The position numbers and the translations under genes are program-made. From contig DASPMP010000236.1 in the NCBI GenBank assembly GCA_035626995.1, positions 1 to 64,000 of the forward strand: 64,000 nt of DNA, written 5' to 3'. This document shows, piece after piece, positions 25,813 to 33,428 of this stretch. Below the pieces are notes generated by a model that was not told the DNA's origin, did no database searches, and saw nothing but the letters and a program-made list of their open reading frames with translations. Each line of letters begins with the position of its first letter. Position 1 is the first letter of the stretch. This DNA comes from DASPMP01 sp035626995 (GTDB lineage Bacteria > Gemmatimonadota > Gemmatimonadetes > Gemmatimonadales > Gemmatimonadaceae).

Positions 25813-26969
25813 GCGACCGCCATTCTCCGCGCCTTCTCGACGAGACGGGCGAAGACATCCACGACGCGATCCACCGCGGTTTCGTCGCTCATGGAGCCAA
25901 GGCTCATGCGAAGCGCCGCATTCACCAGATCGCGCTTCACGCCGATCGCGGTCAGCACGTGCGACGGCGTCGACGATCCCGACTGGCATGCCGAGCCCGC
26001 GGAACAGCCGATGCCCTGGAGGTCGAGCGCCATGAGCATCGATTCGCTGTCCGTCCCGGGCACCGAGACGTTCACGATATGCGGGGCGCGTCGCTGCGCA
26101 TGCTCACCGTGGATGACCGCGTCCGGCACGCGCTCGTGGATGCCGCGCTCGAGTCGCTCGCGCAGGCCGAGCAATCGCTTCGTCTCCTGCTCGCGCTCCG
26201 CGCAGGTCAGTTCAGCCGCCTTCGCAAGACCAATGGCGGCGGCCACGTTCTCGGTACCGGGGCGCTTTCCGCGCTCCTGGGAGCCACCATGAAATAATGA
26301 TTCCAGCACGGTTCCGCGGCGCACGTAGATCGCGCCGCATCCCTTTGGCGCACCGATCTTGTGGCCGGACAGCGAGAGCGCGTCGAAGGCGATCTTGCGC
26401 GCGTCGATATCAACCTTGCCGAACGCCTGAACGGCGTCCGTGTGGAACAGGGCACCCTGTTCCTTTGCCAGCGAGGTCATCTCCTCCACCGGCTGGACAG
26501 TCCCGATCTCGTTATTCACCCACATTGCCGACACGATGGCGACGTCGGGACGGGTCAGCTCGCGGTAAGACGCCATGACCACGGTGCCCTCGCCGGTCAT
26601 CCGACAAAGACGCTCCTCGGCGCCTTCGCGAGCCGCCTGATGCACCGCGCCGAGCACAGCCTTGTGCTCGATCGGAGTCGAGACCACGGCGTTGCGGCCT
26701 TGGTCCTTCCGTGCACGCCAGCCGCCCAGGATCGCGATGTTGTCGGCCTCTGTACCTCCAGAGGTGAAGCAGATCTCGTCGGATCGGGCGCCCAGGCATG
26801 CCGCAAGCCGCTCACGAGCCTCATCCAGGGCCGTGCGCGCTTCGCGTCCCCAACGGTGCAAGCTCGACGGGTTGCCGAACCGGGCGCCATAGAAGGGAGC
26901 CATGGCCTCCAGAACCTCGGGTCGAACCGGGGTCGTGGCCGCGTGGTCCAGGTAGATAGGCTCAGGCAT
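25809..26969 (-). CDS. Cysteine desulfurase (IscS/NifS family)
   Basis: Protein of 386 residues. Pyridoxal-phosphate enzyme that takes sulfur from cysteine as a persulfide. YLDHAATTPVRPEV at the N-terminus, EHKAV with the cofactor-stacking His, the Schiff-base Lys in SGHKIGAPKG, and the active Cys loop GCSAGSACQSGSS near residue 325. Its coupling to mnmA (4-nt overlap) marks it as the sulfur donor for tRNA thiolation, though it may also serve Fe-S assembly; no iscU or sufU is in the window. The start at 26969 has no ribosome-binding site but has TATATT exactly 6 nt upstream, so the mRNA may be leaderless. Confidence 0.93.
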   Translation of the reverse strand: MPEPIYLDHAATTPVRPEVLEAMAPFYGARFGNPSSLHRWGREARTALDEARERLAACLGARSDEICFTSGGTEADNIAILGGWRARKDQGRNAVVSTPIEHKAVLGAVHQAAREGAEERLCRMTGEGTVVMASYRELTRPDVAIVSAMWVNNEIGTVQPVEEMTSLAKEQGALFHTDAVQAFGKVDIDARKIAFDALSLSGHKIGAPKGCGAIYVRRGTVLESLFHGGSQERGKRPGTENVAAAIGLAKAAELTCAEREQETKRLLGLRERLERGIHERVPDAVIHGEHAQRRAPHIVNVSVPGTDSESMLMALDLQGIGCSAGSACQSGSSTPSHVLTAIGVKRDLVNAALRMSLGSMSDETAVDRVVDVFARLVEKARRMAVA

Positions 26970-26975
26970 GGCAAC

Positions 26976-26981
26976 AATATA
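26976..26981 (-). promoter_or_regulatory. Candidate -10 box (TATATT) for a leaderless start
   Basis: On the minus strand TATATT ends 6 nt before the ATG of the cysteine desulfurase gene. Upstream of it is an A-rich stretch and then, from 27014, the 14-bp repeat array. No clear -35 box. Confidence 0.5.
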
Positions 26982-27013
26982 CCGATTTTTTGGGGCACGG
27001 CTTATGACCAGGT

Positions 27014-27195
27014 GCTAACGGCCAAGTGCTTAGGGCCAAGAGCTAACGGCCAAGAGCTAACGGCCAAGAGCTAACGGCCAAGAGCTAACCGCCAAGAGCT
27101 AACCGCCAAGAGCTAACCGCCAAGGGCTAACCGCCAAGGGCTAACGGCCAAGAGCTAACGGCCAACGGCTTACCGCCAAAAGCGTACGGCCGAGG
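27014..27195. repeat. 14-bp tandem repeat array, 13 units in perfect phase
   Basis: Thirteen consecutive 14-nt units with consensus GCTAACGGCCAAGA, starting at 27014 and keeping exact 14-nt spacing to 27195. Units vary at few positions (GCTAACC instead of GCTAACG, AAGG or AAGT instead of AAGA); the last two are more diverged. Each unit can be read as two related heptamers, GCTAACG and GCCAAGA. It fills most of the gene-free gap 26970-27284 between divergent iscS and the outer-membrane protein gene. The same repeat recurs at 57725-57962. No spacers, so not CRISPR. Confidence 0.9.
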
Positions 27196-27248
27196 GCCGA
27201 GGCCGAGAGCCGAGGCCGAGAGCCGAGAGCCGAGAGCCGAGAGCCGAG
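27196..27248. repeat. GCCGAGA heptamer repeats following the 14-bp array
   Basis: Eight short units of GCCGAGA or GCCGAG continue directly from the last 14-mer (GCGTACGGCCGAGG). The heptamer GCCGAGA differs from the second half of the 14-mer (GCCAAGA) at one base, so both repeats may derive from a common 7-nt element. The remaining 36 nt to the next start hold nothing obvious beyond AAAGG just before the ATG. Confidence 0.85.
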
Positions 27249-27284
27249 CACGGAACTTTGACCCCCGCCGGTCGTCCTAAAGGC

Positions 27285-28052
27285 ATGCACGCGGGTCGAC
27301 TCATTTTCATCCTTTCTGCGCTCCTGATCTCGGTGGGCGGCGTCGCCGACGCGCAGATTATCAGCGCGCCACGGCCTTCGCTGGCAGACCAGTGGACCTT
27401 TGGATTCAGCCTGCTCGGCGGGATTCCCGTTGGTGAATTCCGCAACCACGAGAACGGTGGCGGCGGGGGCGAGGTCAGCGTCGGTTTCCAGCCCATCCGG
27501 CAGCAACCGCTTGTTCTGCGTTTCAGCGGTGGTGGGATGCAGTACGGGAACCTGAAAGGCTATGGCTTTCAGGAAGTCTGCGACGATCCTGACAACCCCT
27601 TCAACTGCTACACCGACGAAGTGGAGTACAACGCCCGCAGCCACAACATGTGGTACGCGCAGGCGGGCCCGGAGATCACCGCGATAGCCGGAGCCTGGCG
27701 CCCATTCGCGTTTGCGATGGCGGGGTGGACGGGGTTCTACAGCCGCGCGAACATCAAGCCGACGACCCCGGGCGGAGAGGAGTGGTCGCAAGGGTTGCAC
27801 TCGTCCACGAATTTCTCAACGGCGTATGGCGTCGGTATTCGTCGCGTATGGGACGCTGGCGGCCGGGCGATGGGGATCGAGGTCTCGCCACGCGTGACGC
27901 GGAACGCGAAGGCGAGTTACCTCAGCGAGGAAGGGATGATCCGGAATTCCGACGGCAGCTGGACTGCCGTCCCGCGTGAGGGAGCCGCGAATGTCCTCGG
28001 GATTTATCTCGGGTTCTACGTGGGGCCACGGTCGCGCTGGAGCACGCGCTGA
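27285..28052 (+). CDS. Probable outer-membrane beta-barrel protein
   Basis: About 255 residues from ATG 27285, with AAAGG just upstream; an earlier start at 27258 would only lengthen the n-region. Sec signal peptide (LIFILSALLISVGGVADAQ, cleavage after ADAQ). The mature part alternates aromatic and small residues in strand-like segments (QWTFGFSLLGGIPVGEF, EVSVGFQPI, WRPFAFAMAGWTGFYS, GIEVSPRVT, GIYLGFYVGPRS), typical of an 8-10-stranded barrel. One Cys pair sits in a loop (VCDDPDNPFNCYTDE). No family recognised. It converges on kynA, whose stop codon begins at the next base. Confidence 0.65.
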   Translation: MHAGRLIFILSALLISVGGVADAQIISAPRPSLADQWTFGFSLLGGIPVGEFRNHENGGGGGEVSVGFQPIRQQPLVLRFSGGGMQYGNLKGYGFQEVCDDPDNPFNCYTDEVEYNARSHNMWYAQAGPEITAIAGAWRPFAFAMAGWTGFYSRANIKPTTPGGEEWSQGLHSSTNFSTAYGVGIRRVWDAGGRAMGIEVSPRVTRNAKASYLSEEGMIRNSDGSWTAVPREGAANVLGIYLGFYVGPRSRWSTR

Positions 28053-28796
28053 TTACTTCCCCGTCGCGAAGAACTGCGCGCGCACTTCGGCAAGCTTCGG
28101 GAAAAATCGGATAGCAACCGTTCGGTGCAGCATACTTGCACCGGTCGATCCACCCGTTCCAGTCGTACCCGGGCCGAGCATGCGTTCGACGAGCTGGGCG
28201 TGCACAAAGCGCCATTGCCCGAACTCCATCTCGTACTCCAGCAGCGCTTCCGCGATGAAGAAGTGCAGCTTCGGTCCCGGCCCGAGATACAGCTCATCGA
28301 GGGACGTGCCTTCCTTCCGGAGGAACTCGAGGAACATCTCCTGAAGCGATGGTCGATCCAGCCAGCGCTGAATATCCGACGCGACTGCACCCTGTTCCTT
28401 GAGCAGCTTGAGGAACCAGTCTTCGCGAAGGCCGGACGCGGCTTCGATGGCGCGAAACTGCACGCTCTGCGAACCGCTGGAAGTCCCCAGGTTGGTCCGG
28501 AACGCGGCAAAATGCTGCGGGGGCAGCAGGGCCAGGGAAGAGAGCTGCGCAGAGACGATGCGCATCAGGCCATTGACCCGTTGCAACTGCCAGAGCGCGA
28601 GCCCTGCGTCGCGTTCTTCCAGTGCCTTCGCGAGCGTATCGAGGTCGCGGAGGATGACCTTGAACCACAACTCACTCGACTGGTGCACCACGATGAACAG
28701 CAGCTCGTCGGGATGCTCGGGCTTCGACCGCGGCCGCTGAAGCGAGAGCAGTTCGTCCAGCGCGAGGTAGGACGGGTAATCGACGTGGTCGCTCAA
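28053..28796 (-). CDS. kynA: Tryptophan 2,3-dioxygenase
   Basis: Protein of 247 residues. Heme enzyme that opens the indole ring of tryptophan to N-formylkynurenine, the first step of the kynurenine route. DYPSYLALDELLSLQ at the start and FIVVHQSSELWFK with the active-site His are characteristic; SGSQSVQFRAIE and the C-terminal GTGGSTGASMLH with the heme-proximal region complete the signature. Its length is slightly short of typical bacterial enzymes (about 280). Its ATG overlaps the stop of bshB1 by 4 nt. No kynB or kynU gene is in the window. Confidence 0.93.
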   Translation of the reverse strand: MSDHVDYPSYLALDELLSLQRPRSKPEHPDELLFIVVHQSSELWFKVILRDLDTLAKALEERDAGLALWQLQRVNGLMRIVSAQLSSLALLPPQHFAAFRTNLGTSSGSQSVQFRAIEAASGLREDWFLKLLKEQGAVASDIQRWLDRPSLQEMFLEFLRKEGTSLDELYLGPGPKLHFFIAEALLEYEMEFGQWRFVHAQLVERMLGPGTTGTGGSTGASMLHRTVAIRFFPKLAEVRAQFFATGK

Positions 28797-29509
28797 AATG
28801 TCGAGACCTCGAGCGCGGCGATGTCGTCGACACGCATGGTTTCAGTGGTGAAAAACGGCTCGCCGTACCGGGTGCGGATCATCGACCCGTAATACGCGGA
28901 GTAGTGGCGGATGGCATCGAAGAGCGGCTCGCCATTCGGGTACACCTCGCCGGCCTGGGTCAGTCCGCCGAACTGCGATTCGAAGCAGCGAATCGCCTCC
29001 AGCTTCTGTTCGAACTCGTCCGTGATGTCGACCACGAACGTCGGCTTCTCGAAATCCTGACGGAAGCTGACGCAGTGCAGGACTTTCAGAGGACGGTGCT
29101 TGGGGACTTCGGGAGCGAGCTTGGCGAGTCCCGCGACGAAGCACGCATCGCGAACCAGCTCGGCGGTGGTGCGGTGGTCAGGATGTCGCCCCTGCCGTGC
29201 GGGAGCGATCACCACCCGCGGCTTGAAGCGGCGGATGGCGGTGGCAACGATCCCACGCGTCGCGGGATCGTTCACGATTGCGGCGTCGGGGAGGCCCAGA
29301 TTCTCCCGTGCCGACAGCTGCATAATCGTCGCGGCCTTCTCGGCTTCGGCGGCACGGCTGTTCGCGTCACCCTTGGTGCCCATCTCGCCGGCGGTGAGAT
29401 CGACGACGGCGGTCTTGCGTCCCTGTTTCGCCGCCTTGATCAGGGTACCGGCGCAGGTGAGCTCGACGTCGTCACGGTGTGCGGCAATGGCGAGGATGTC
29501 CACGGACAT
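28793..29509 (-). CDS. bshB1: Bacillithiol-type GlcNAc-malate deacetylase (PIG-L family)
   Basis: Protein of 238 residues, the length of Bacillus BshB1. PIG-L/LmbE zinc deacetylase: the first zinc motif reads AAHRDDVEL (His11, Asp13-Asp14), then DLTAGEMGTKG, a segment typical of BshB1, and the third zinc His in GRHPDHR. The C-terminal YYGSMIRTRYGEPF also fits BshB1. In bacillithiol synthesis this enzyme deacetylates GlcNAc-malate before cysteine is added. Neither bshA nor bshC is in the window, so the pathway assignment is inference from the protein. The start has no ribosome-binding site but has TAGGTT exactly 6 nt upstream. It is coupled to kynA by a 4-nt overlap. Confidence 0.85.
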   Translation of the reverse strand: MSVDILAIAAHRDDVELTCAGTLIKAAKQGRKTAVVDLTAGEMGTKGDANSRAAEAEKAATIMQLSARENLGLPDAAIVNDPATRGIVATAIRRFKPRVVIAPARQGRHPDHRTTAELVRDACFVAGLAKLAPEVPKHRPLKVLHCVSFRQDFEKPTFVVDITDEFEQKLEAIRCFESQFGGLTQAGEVYPNGEPLFDAIRHYSAYYGSMIRTRYGEPFFTTETMRVDDIAALEVSTF

Positions 29510-29515
29510 GGCCGA

Positions 29516-29521
29516 AACCTA
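29516..29521 (-). promoter_or_regulatory. Candidate -10 box (TAGGTT) for a leaderless start
   Basis: On the minus strand TAGGTT lies exactly 6 nt before the bshB1 ATG, so transcription would begin at or next to the start codon. It lies between the permease operon hairpin (29569-29587) and bshB1, consistent with a separate bshB1-kynA transcript. Confidence 0.45.
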
Positions 29522-29568
29522 CTCGTATCGCCGAGGCGTGATCCGGCTGCGACACAATCGGCAATCAT

Positions 29569-29587
29569 CCGGGCGCGAAGCGCCCGG
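29569..29587 (-). terminator. GC-rich hairpin at the end of the export operon
   Basis: Perfect 8-bp inverted repeat CCGGGCGC / GCGCCCGG with a GAA loop, 3 nt beyond the stop of the last permease gene. No U-run follows on the minus strand. It probably closes the tolC-to-permease operon before bshB1. Confidence 0.55.
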
Positions 29588-29590
29588 CGA

Positions 29591-30868
29591 TCACTCGTAT
29601 CGCAGTGCTGCGACGGGATCCAGGCGCGACGCTCGCATGGCGGGGAGCAACCCGAACAGGACGCCAGTGAAGGCGGACACCAGCAGCGCGGACGCTACGG
29701 AGCCCCAGGATGTGGATGCGGGAATCGCCGGCCACGCAGTCCGCACACCGACGGCGAGGAGAATGCCCAGCACCAGCCCGACCGCGGCACCGATGGCCGT
29801 CAGGGTGACTGCCTCGACGAGGAATTGCCAGAGGATGGTCCCGCGCGTGGCGCCCAGCGCCTTGCGAACGCCGATCTCGCGCGTCCGTTCCGTCACCGAG
29901 ATCATCATGATCGCGACGACGCCGACTCCGCCAACGAGCAGTCCCACCGACGACAATGCGAGGCCTACCACGAAGAACGTCCCGAACAGCTGGTTGTAGA
30001 TGCCCATCAGCCGGTCCTGCGTGATGATCGCAAAGTTGTCCGGCTGCGACGGGCGAAGTCCGCGCTGGGCGCGAAGCGATGCGGTCACGTCATCCGTGGC
30101 GGTGACCACGTCGACGCCCTTCATCGGTTTCACGATGAGGTTGTTCCCGCGCATCCAGAAATTCAGGTGCCGTCGGGCGGTTTCCCACGGGATGATGGCC
30201 TTCGGTGAATCGCCACCGCCCGCCGACGTCGGAGTGCCCATCGGGCTTGCCGTGTAGTGATAGATGCCAATCACCTTGAGCCGCGTTCCGTTGCCGACGA
30301 CCTCGACTTCCTTGTCGATCGGATCGGAATCACCGAAGAGTTTTTCCGCGAGCTTGGCGTTCAGAATGACGACGCGTGCGGCGTTCGCGTTCTCGGCCTC
30401 GGTGAAGCTGCGGCCGGGATAGATGTCGCCACCGTCCACCTGGGTCCAGTTCGCGCTATACCCCTCCACTCCGGCGTTCAGCTCACGGTCCTTGTACCGG
30501 AACCGCATGCCATTCGCGACGTGCGCGGTAACGGCGAAGATCGTCGGCAGTCGCTCGATGGCCTCCACCTCTTTGATCGTGATCATCGGGTTGCGGCGTT
30601 CCGGACAGGTTTCGTCGGTGCCGTCGCATACCTGAAAGCCGCCGACATTGCGGCGGTAGACAAAGAACGACGTTGGGCCGGCGGCTTCAATGTCACGCGC
30701 GAAGCTTTCGTTGATTCCGCGCACCACCGATGACAGCGCGACGACGACGAACACGCCGACGGCGACCCCCATGATGGTGAGTCCAGCGCGCACCTTGTTG
30801 GCCTTCATCGCGTCGATGGCGATCCCGACCCCTTCGAGCGCATGGGCCATACGTGCCGTCAATTGCAT
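29591..30868 (-). CDS. FtsX/MacB-type ABC permease A1
   Basis: Protein of 425 residues, last gene of a seven-gene export operon. One N-terminal helix (VRAGLTIMGVAVGVFVVVAL), a large periplasmic MacB_PCD domain (about 50-280) and three C-terminal helices of the FtsX domain (VGLALSSVGLLVGGVGVVAIM, LVEAVTLTAIGAAVGLVLGIL, VASALLVSAFTGVLFGLLPA). The periplasmic part contains CDGTDETCPERRNP, a Cys pair and RRNP motif shared with permease A2 (32175-33425). There is no ATPase domain, unlike full MacB. Its start overlaps the stop of permease B1 by 1 nt, so B1 and A1 are coupled and may form a heterodimer. Confidence 0.88.
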   Translation of the reverse strand: MQLTARMAHALEGVGIAIDAMKANKVRAGLTIMGVAVGVFVVVALSSVVRGINESFARDIEAAGPTSFFVYRRNVGGFQVCDGTDETCPERRNPMITIKEVEAIERLPTIFAVTAHVANGMRFRYKDRELNAGVEGYSANWTQVDGGDIYPGRSFTEAENANAARVVILNAKLAEKLFGDSDPIDKEVEVVGNGTRLKVIGIYHYTASPMGTPTSAGGGDSPKAIIPWETARRHLNFWMRGNNLIVKPMKGVDVVTATDDVTASLRAQRGLRPSQPDNFAIITQDRLMGIYNQLFGTFFVVGLALSSVGLLVGGVGVVAIMMISVTERTREIGVRKALGATRGTILWQFLVEAVTLTAIGAAVGLVLGILLAVGVRTAWPAIPASTSWGSVASALLVSAFTGVLFGLLPAMRASRLDPVAALRYE

Positions 30869-32106
30869 CAGGTCTCCTGTCGCAGCGCTTCGATGGGATC
30901 GAGCTTGGCGGCGCGTCGCGCCGGGTAGACGCCCGACACGATTCCGACCACAGTCCCCAGCAGGGTGGCAGCCACGATTGACCAGGGCGCCACTGCTGCC
31001 GGCAGTGGGGTCTGCGCTTCGATGAGTTTTGCTCCAGCCAGTCCAAGCCCGATGCCGATGATGGCACCCAGGGTACTCAGGGTCGCGCTTTCCACGAGGA
31101 ACTGGCTCAGGATGTCGCGTCGGCGCGCCCCCAGCGATTTGCGGATGCCGATCTCACGCGTGCGCTCGGCGACCGCGACAAGCATGATGTTCATGATCAC
31201 CAGTCCACCGACCACCAGCCCGATCGCGGGAAGAGCAGTGCCGGCGATGGTCATGACATTGCGCATCTCGTTGAACTCGACCATCGCGGATGCGGACGTC
31301 TCCATGACGAAGTTGTCCGGTTGCGATGGACGCAGGCGCCGGTGGCCGCGGAGCACCTCACGCGTGAGCTCCATCAGGTCGCCCATGATGATTGGATTCG
31401 CGGCCTGAACCATCATGCCGTCCACGTCGCCGCGCGGATTGGTAAGACGTCGCAGCGGAGAGTGAAACGGCGCGATGGCCATCTTGTCCATCGAGAGCCC
31501 GAACAGCGATCCCTGCTTCTCGATGACACCGATCACGGTGTACGGCATACCGCCGAGCCGGAGCTCGCGTCCCAGCGGATCCAATCCGGGATAGAAGTAC
31601 CGGGCGACTTCCTGTCCGATGACGACCACGTTCGAGCCGAGCTCCATCTCCTGCTGGGTGAACGCGCGCCCCGAAGACAGGTCATACCGCTTGATGGTGA
31701 AGTAGTCGCCATCCACGGCGTGGCCTTCGACCTGACGGGGGCGCGCCCATTTGGTACTCCCCCAGACCTGATTCTCGCTCTCGACGGCCCAGCGGATGTC
31801 CGCGGGCAGCGCGGAAGCAACGATGCGCACGTCCGACGGATAGAAGCGCGGCCGTCGCAGCCATTCCCGCCAATCCGCCTGGGTTCCGTCCTGGAACCAC
31901 GGGATGCGTCGGAGCGTGAAGGTGTTGGCTCCAAGCAAGCGGCCGATGAAGTCCCGCTCGACGTACTGGCTCATCCCCTCCACGATGGACACCACCGCGA
32001 TGAGGAACATGACGCCGATCGTGACGCCAAGGAGCGTGAAGAAGCTCTTGAGCTTCTGGACCCGGATCTGGGCGAGCGCGAGCCGCACCGACTCGAAGAG
32101 GGGCAT
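30868..32106 (-). CDS. FtsX/MacB-type ABC permease B1
   Basis: Protein of 412 residues with the same plan as the other permeases: N-terminal helix (KSFFTLLGVTIGVMFLIAVV), periplasmic MacB_PCD domain, and a C-terminal FtsX domain with AERTREIGIRKSLGARRRDIL, the coupling loop to the ATPase. It is clearly the sister of permease B2 (33429-34670): both begin with a short MP(L/I)FE segment followed by QIRVQKLKSFFTLLGVTI, and share VVSIVEGM and GVIEKQGS/GVLEKQGS. It differs strongly from A1 and A2. Separated from A2 by 68 nt, the widest gap among the permease genes; overlaps A1 by 1 nt. Confidence 0.88.
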   Translation of the reverse strand: MPLFESVRLALAQIRVQKLKSFFTLLGVTIGVMFLIAVVSIVEGMSQYVERDFIGRLLGANTFTLRRIPWFQDGTQADWREWLRRPRFYPSDVRIVASALPADIRWAVESENQVWGSTKWARPRQVEGHAVDGDYFTIKRYDLSSGRAFTQQEMELGSNVVVIGQEVARYFYPGLDPLGRELRLGGMPYTVIGVIEKQGSLFGLSMDKMAIAPFHSPLRRLTNPRGDVDGMMVQAANPIIMGDLMELTREVLRGHRRLRPSQPDNFVMETSASAMVEFNEMRNVMTIAGTALPAIGLVVGGLVIMNIMLVAVAERTREIGIRKSLGARRRDILSQFLVESATLSTLGAIIGIGLGLAGAKLIEAQTPLPAAVAPWSIVAATLLGTVVGIVSGVYPARRAAKLDPIEALRQET

Positions 32107-32174
32107 GGCTCACCTACTGATTTTTGGAGGTCGGGGTTTCAGGCAGCGGCCGGCCTTTGGCTGCGAAATCGGCC

Positions 32175-33425
32175 TTACTCGTACCGCAGCGCTTCTACGG
32201 GGTCCAGGCGCGACGCCCGGAGGGCGGGGAGCATTCCGAAGACGATGCCGGCAAACGCGCTGGCCGCCAGAGCCGCCACGATCGCAGTCGGGGGCGTCGA
32301 TGCCTCGATGGGGGTGGCATTCCGGATCACGAGCGTCAGCAGCCCTCCGACGATCAGGCCGGCAACCGCTCCGACGAGCGTGAGCGTCGACGCCTCCACG
32401 AGGAATTGCCATAGGATCGTCCCGCGCGTGGCACCCAGTGCCTTGCGCACGCCAATCTCACGCGTCCGTTCTGTCACCGAGATCATCATGATGGCGACCA
32501 CTCCGACGCCGCCAACCAGCAGCCCGATGGCCGACAGCACGATCATCACGAGGAAGAAGACGCCGACAATGCGGTCGTACAGCTCCATGAGCTTTTCAGG
32601 CGTCGAGATGAAGAAATCGTTCGCCTCTGACGGGCGCAGGTGGCGTGAGCTCCGCAGCGTTGCGATCACGTCATCCATCACGCGGTCACGGTCGGCACCA
32701 TCACGCGGCTTCACAGTCAGGTCCATCCAGCGCACGCCGACATTCAGCTTGCGCTGCGCCGTGGTGAACGGGACTATGGCCTTGCCGCGGTCGTTGCTGT
32801 CGAAGACGTTCGCGATTGGCCGAAACACGCCGATGACTACAAAGTACTGGCCGCCAAACCGTACCGGCTTGCCGACCGCACCTTCGCCGAGAAAGAGCTT
32901 TTCGACAACCTTCTCATTGATGAGCAGTACGGGTGCGGCGGTTTCATACTCGAGCTGCGTGAAGTCCCGGCCGTCGATGATGTCGCCGCCCTGCGCGTCG
33001 ATCCAGCCGGGGGTGAACCCGTCCACCTGAATGGAGGGAAGCTCCCGCTCCGCGTACTTGATCGCGGCCGAGCTTCCGATGTGCGCGGTGACACCCTTCA
33101 CGGCGGAGATGCGCTCGATTTCCTGCGCCTGCGCCAGCGTCAGCGGCGGGTTGCGGCGCCAGGGACAGCTGTCTGCCGACCCGTTGCAGGAGTTGATCTC
33201 GGCCGGCCATTTCGTGATGAAGAACGTCGTGGGGCCGGCCGCTGCCATGCTCTTGGACACGCCGGCATTGATGCCGTGCACCGCCGCGGACATGACCGTC
33301 ACGACGAAGACGCCAACGGCGATCCCGAGGATGGTGAGTCCCGCGCGCACCTTGTTGGACCGGATTGCGTCGAGGGCGATGAGCACACCCTCGAACAGGT
33401 TGTAGAGCCGCGAGCCGAGCTTCAT
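32175..33425 (-). CDS. FtsX/MacB-type ABC permease A2
   Basis: Protein of 416 residues, sister of permease A1: VRAGLTILGIAVGVFVV near the start, then AAGPTTFFI, and the periplasmic CNGSADSCPWRRNP that parallels the CDGTDETCPERRNP of A1. The C-terminal half is nearly identical in plan and wording to A1 (SVTERTREIGVRKALGATRG). It starts 3 nt after the stop of permease B2. With B2 it forms one of two adjacent B-A pairs that appear to come from a tandem duplication. Confidence 0.88.
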   Translation of the reverse strand: MKLGSRLYNLFEGVLIALDAIRSNKVRAGLTILGIAVGVFVVTVMSAAVHGINAGVSKSMAAAGPTTFFITKWPAEINSCNGSADSCPWRRNPPLTLAQAQEIERISAVKGVTAHIGSSAAIKYAERELPSIQVDGFTPGWIDAQGGDIIDGRDFTQLEYETAAPVLLINEKVVEKLFLGEGAVGKPVRFGGQYFVVIGVFRPIANVFDSNDRGKAIVPFTTAQRKLNVGVRWMDLTVKPRDGADRDRVMDDVIATLRSSRHLRPSEANDFFISTPEKLMELYDRIVGVFFLVMIVLSAIGLLVGGVGVVAIMMISVTERTREIGVRKALGATRGTILWQFLVEASTLTLVGAVAGLIVGGLLTLVIRNATPIEASTPPTAIVAALAASAFAGIVFGMLPALRASRLDPVEALRYE

Positions 33426-33428
33426 CCC

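Noticed and set aside
27014..27248. CRISPR array
   Set aside because: The units are contiguous 14-mers and heptamers with no unique spacers, and no cas gene is in the window.
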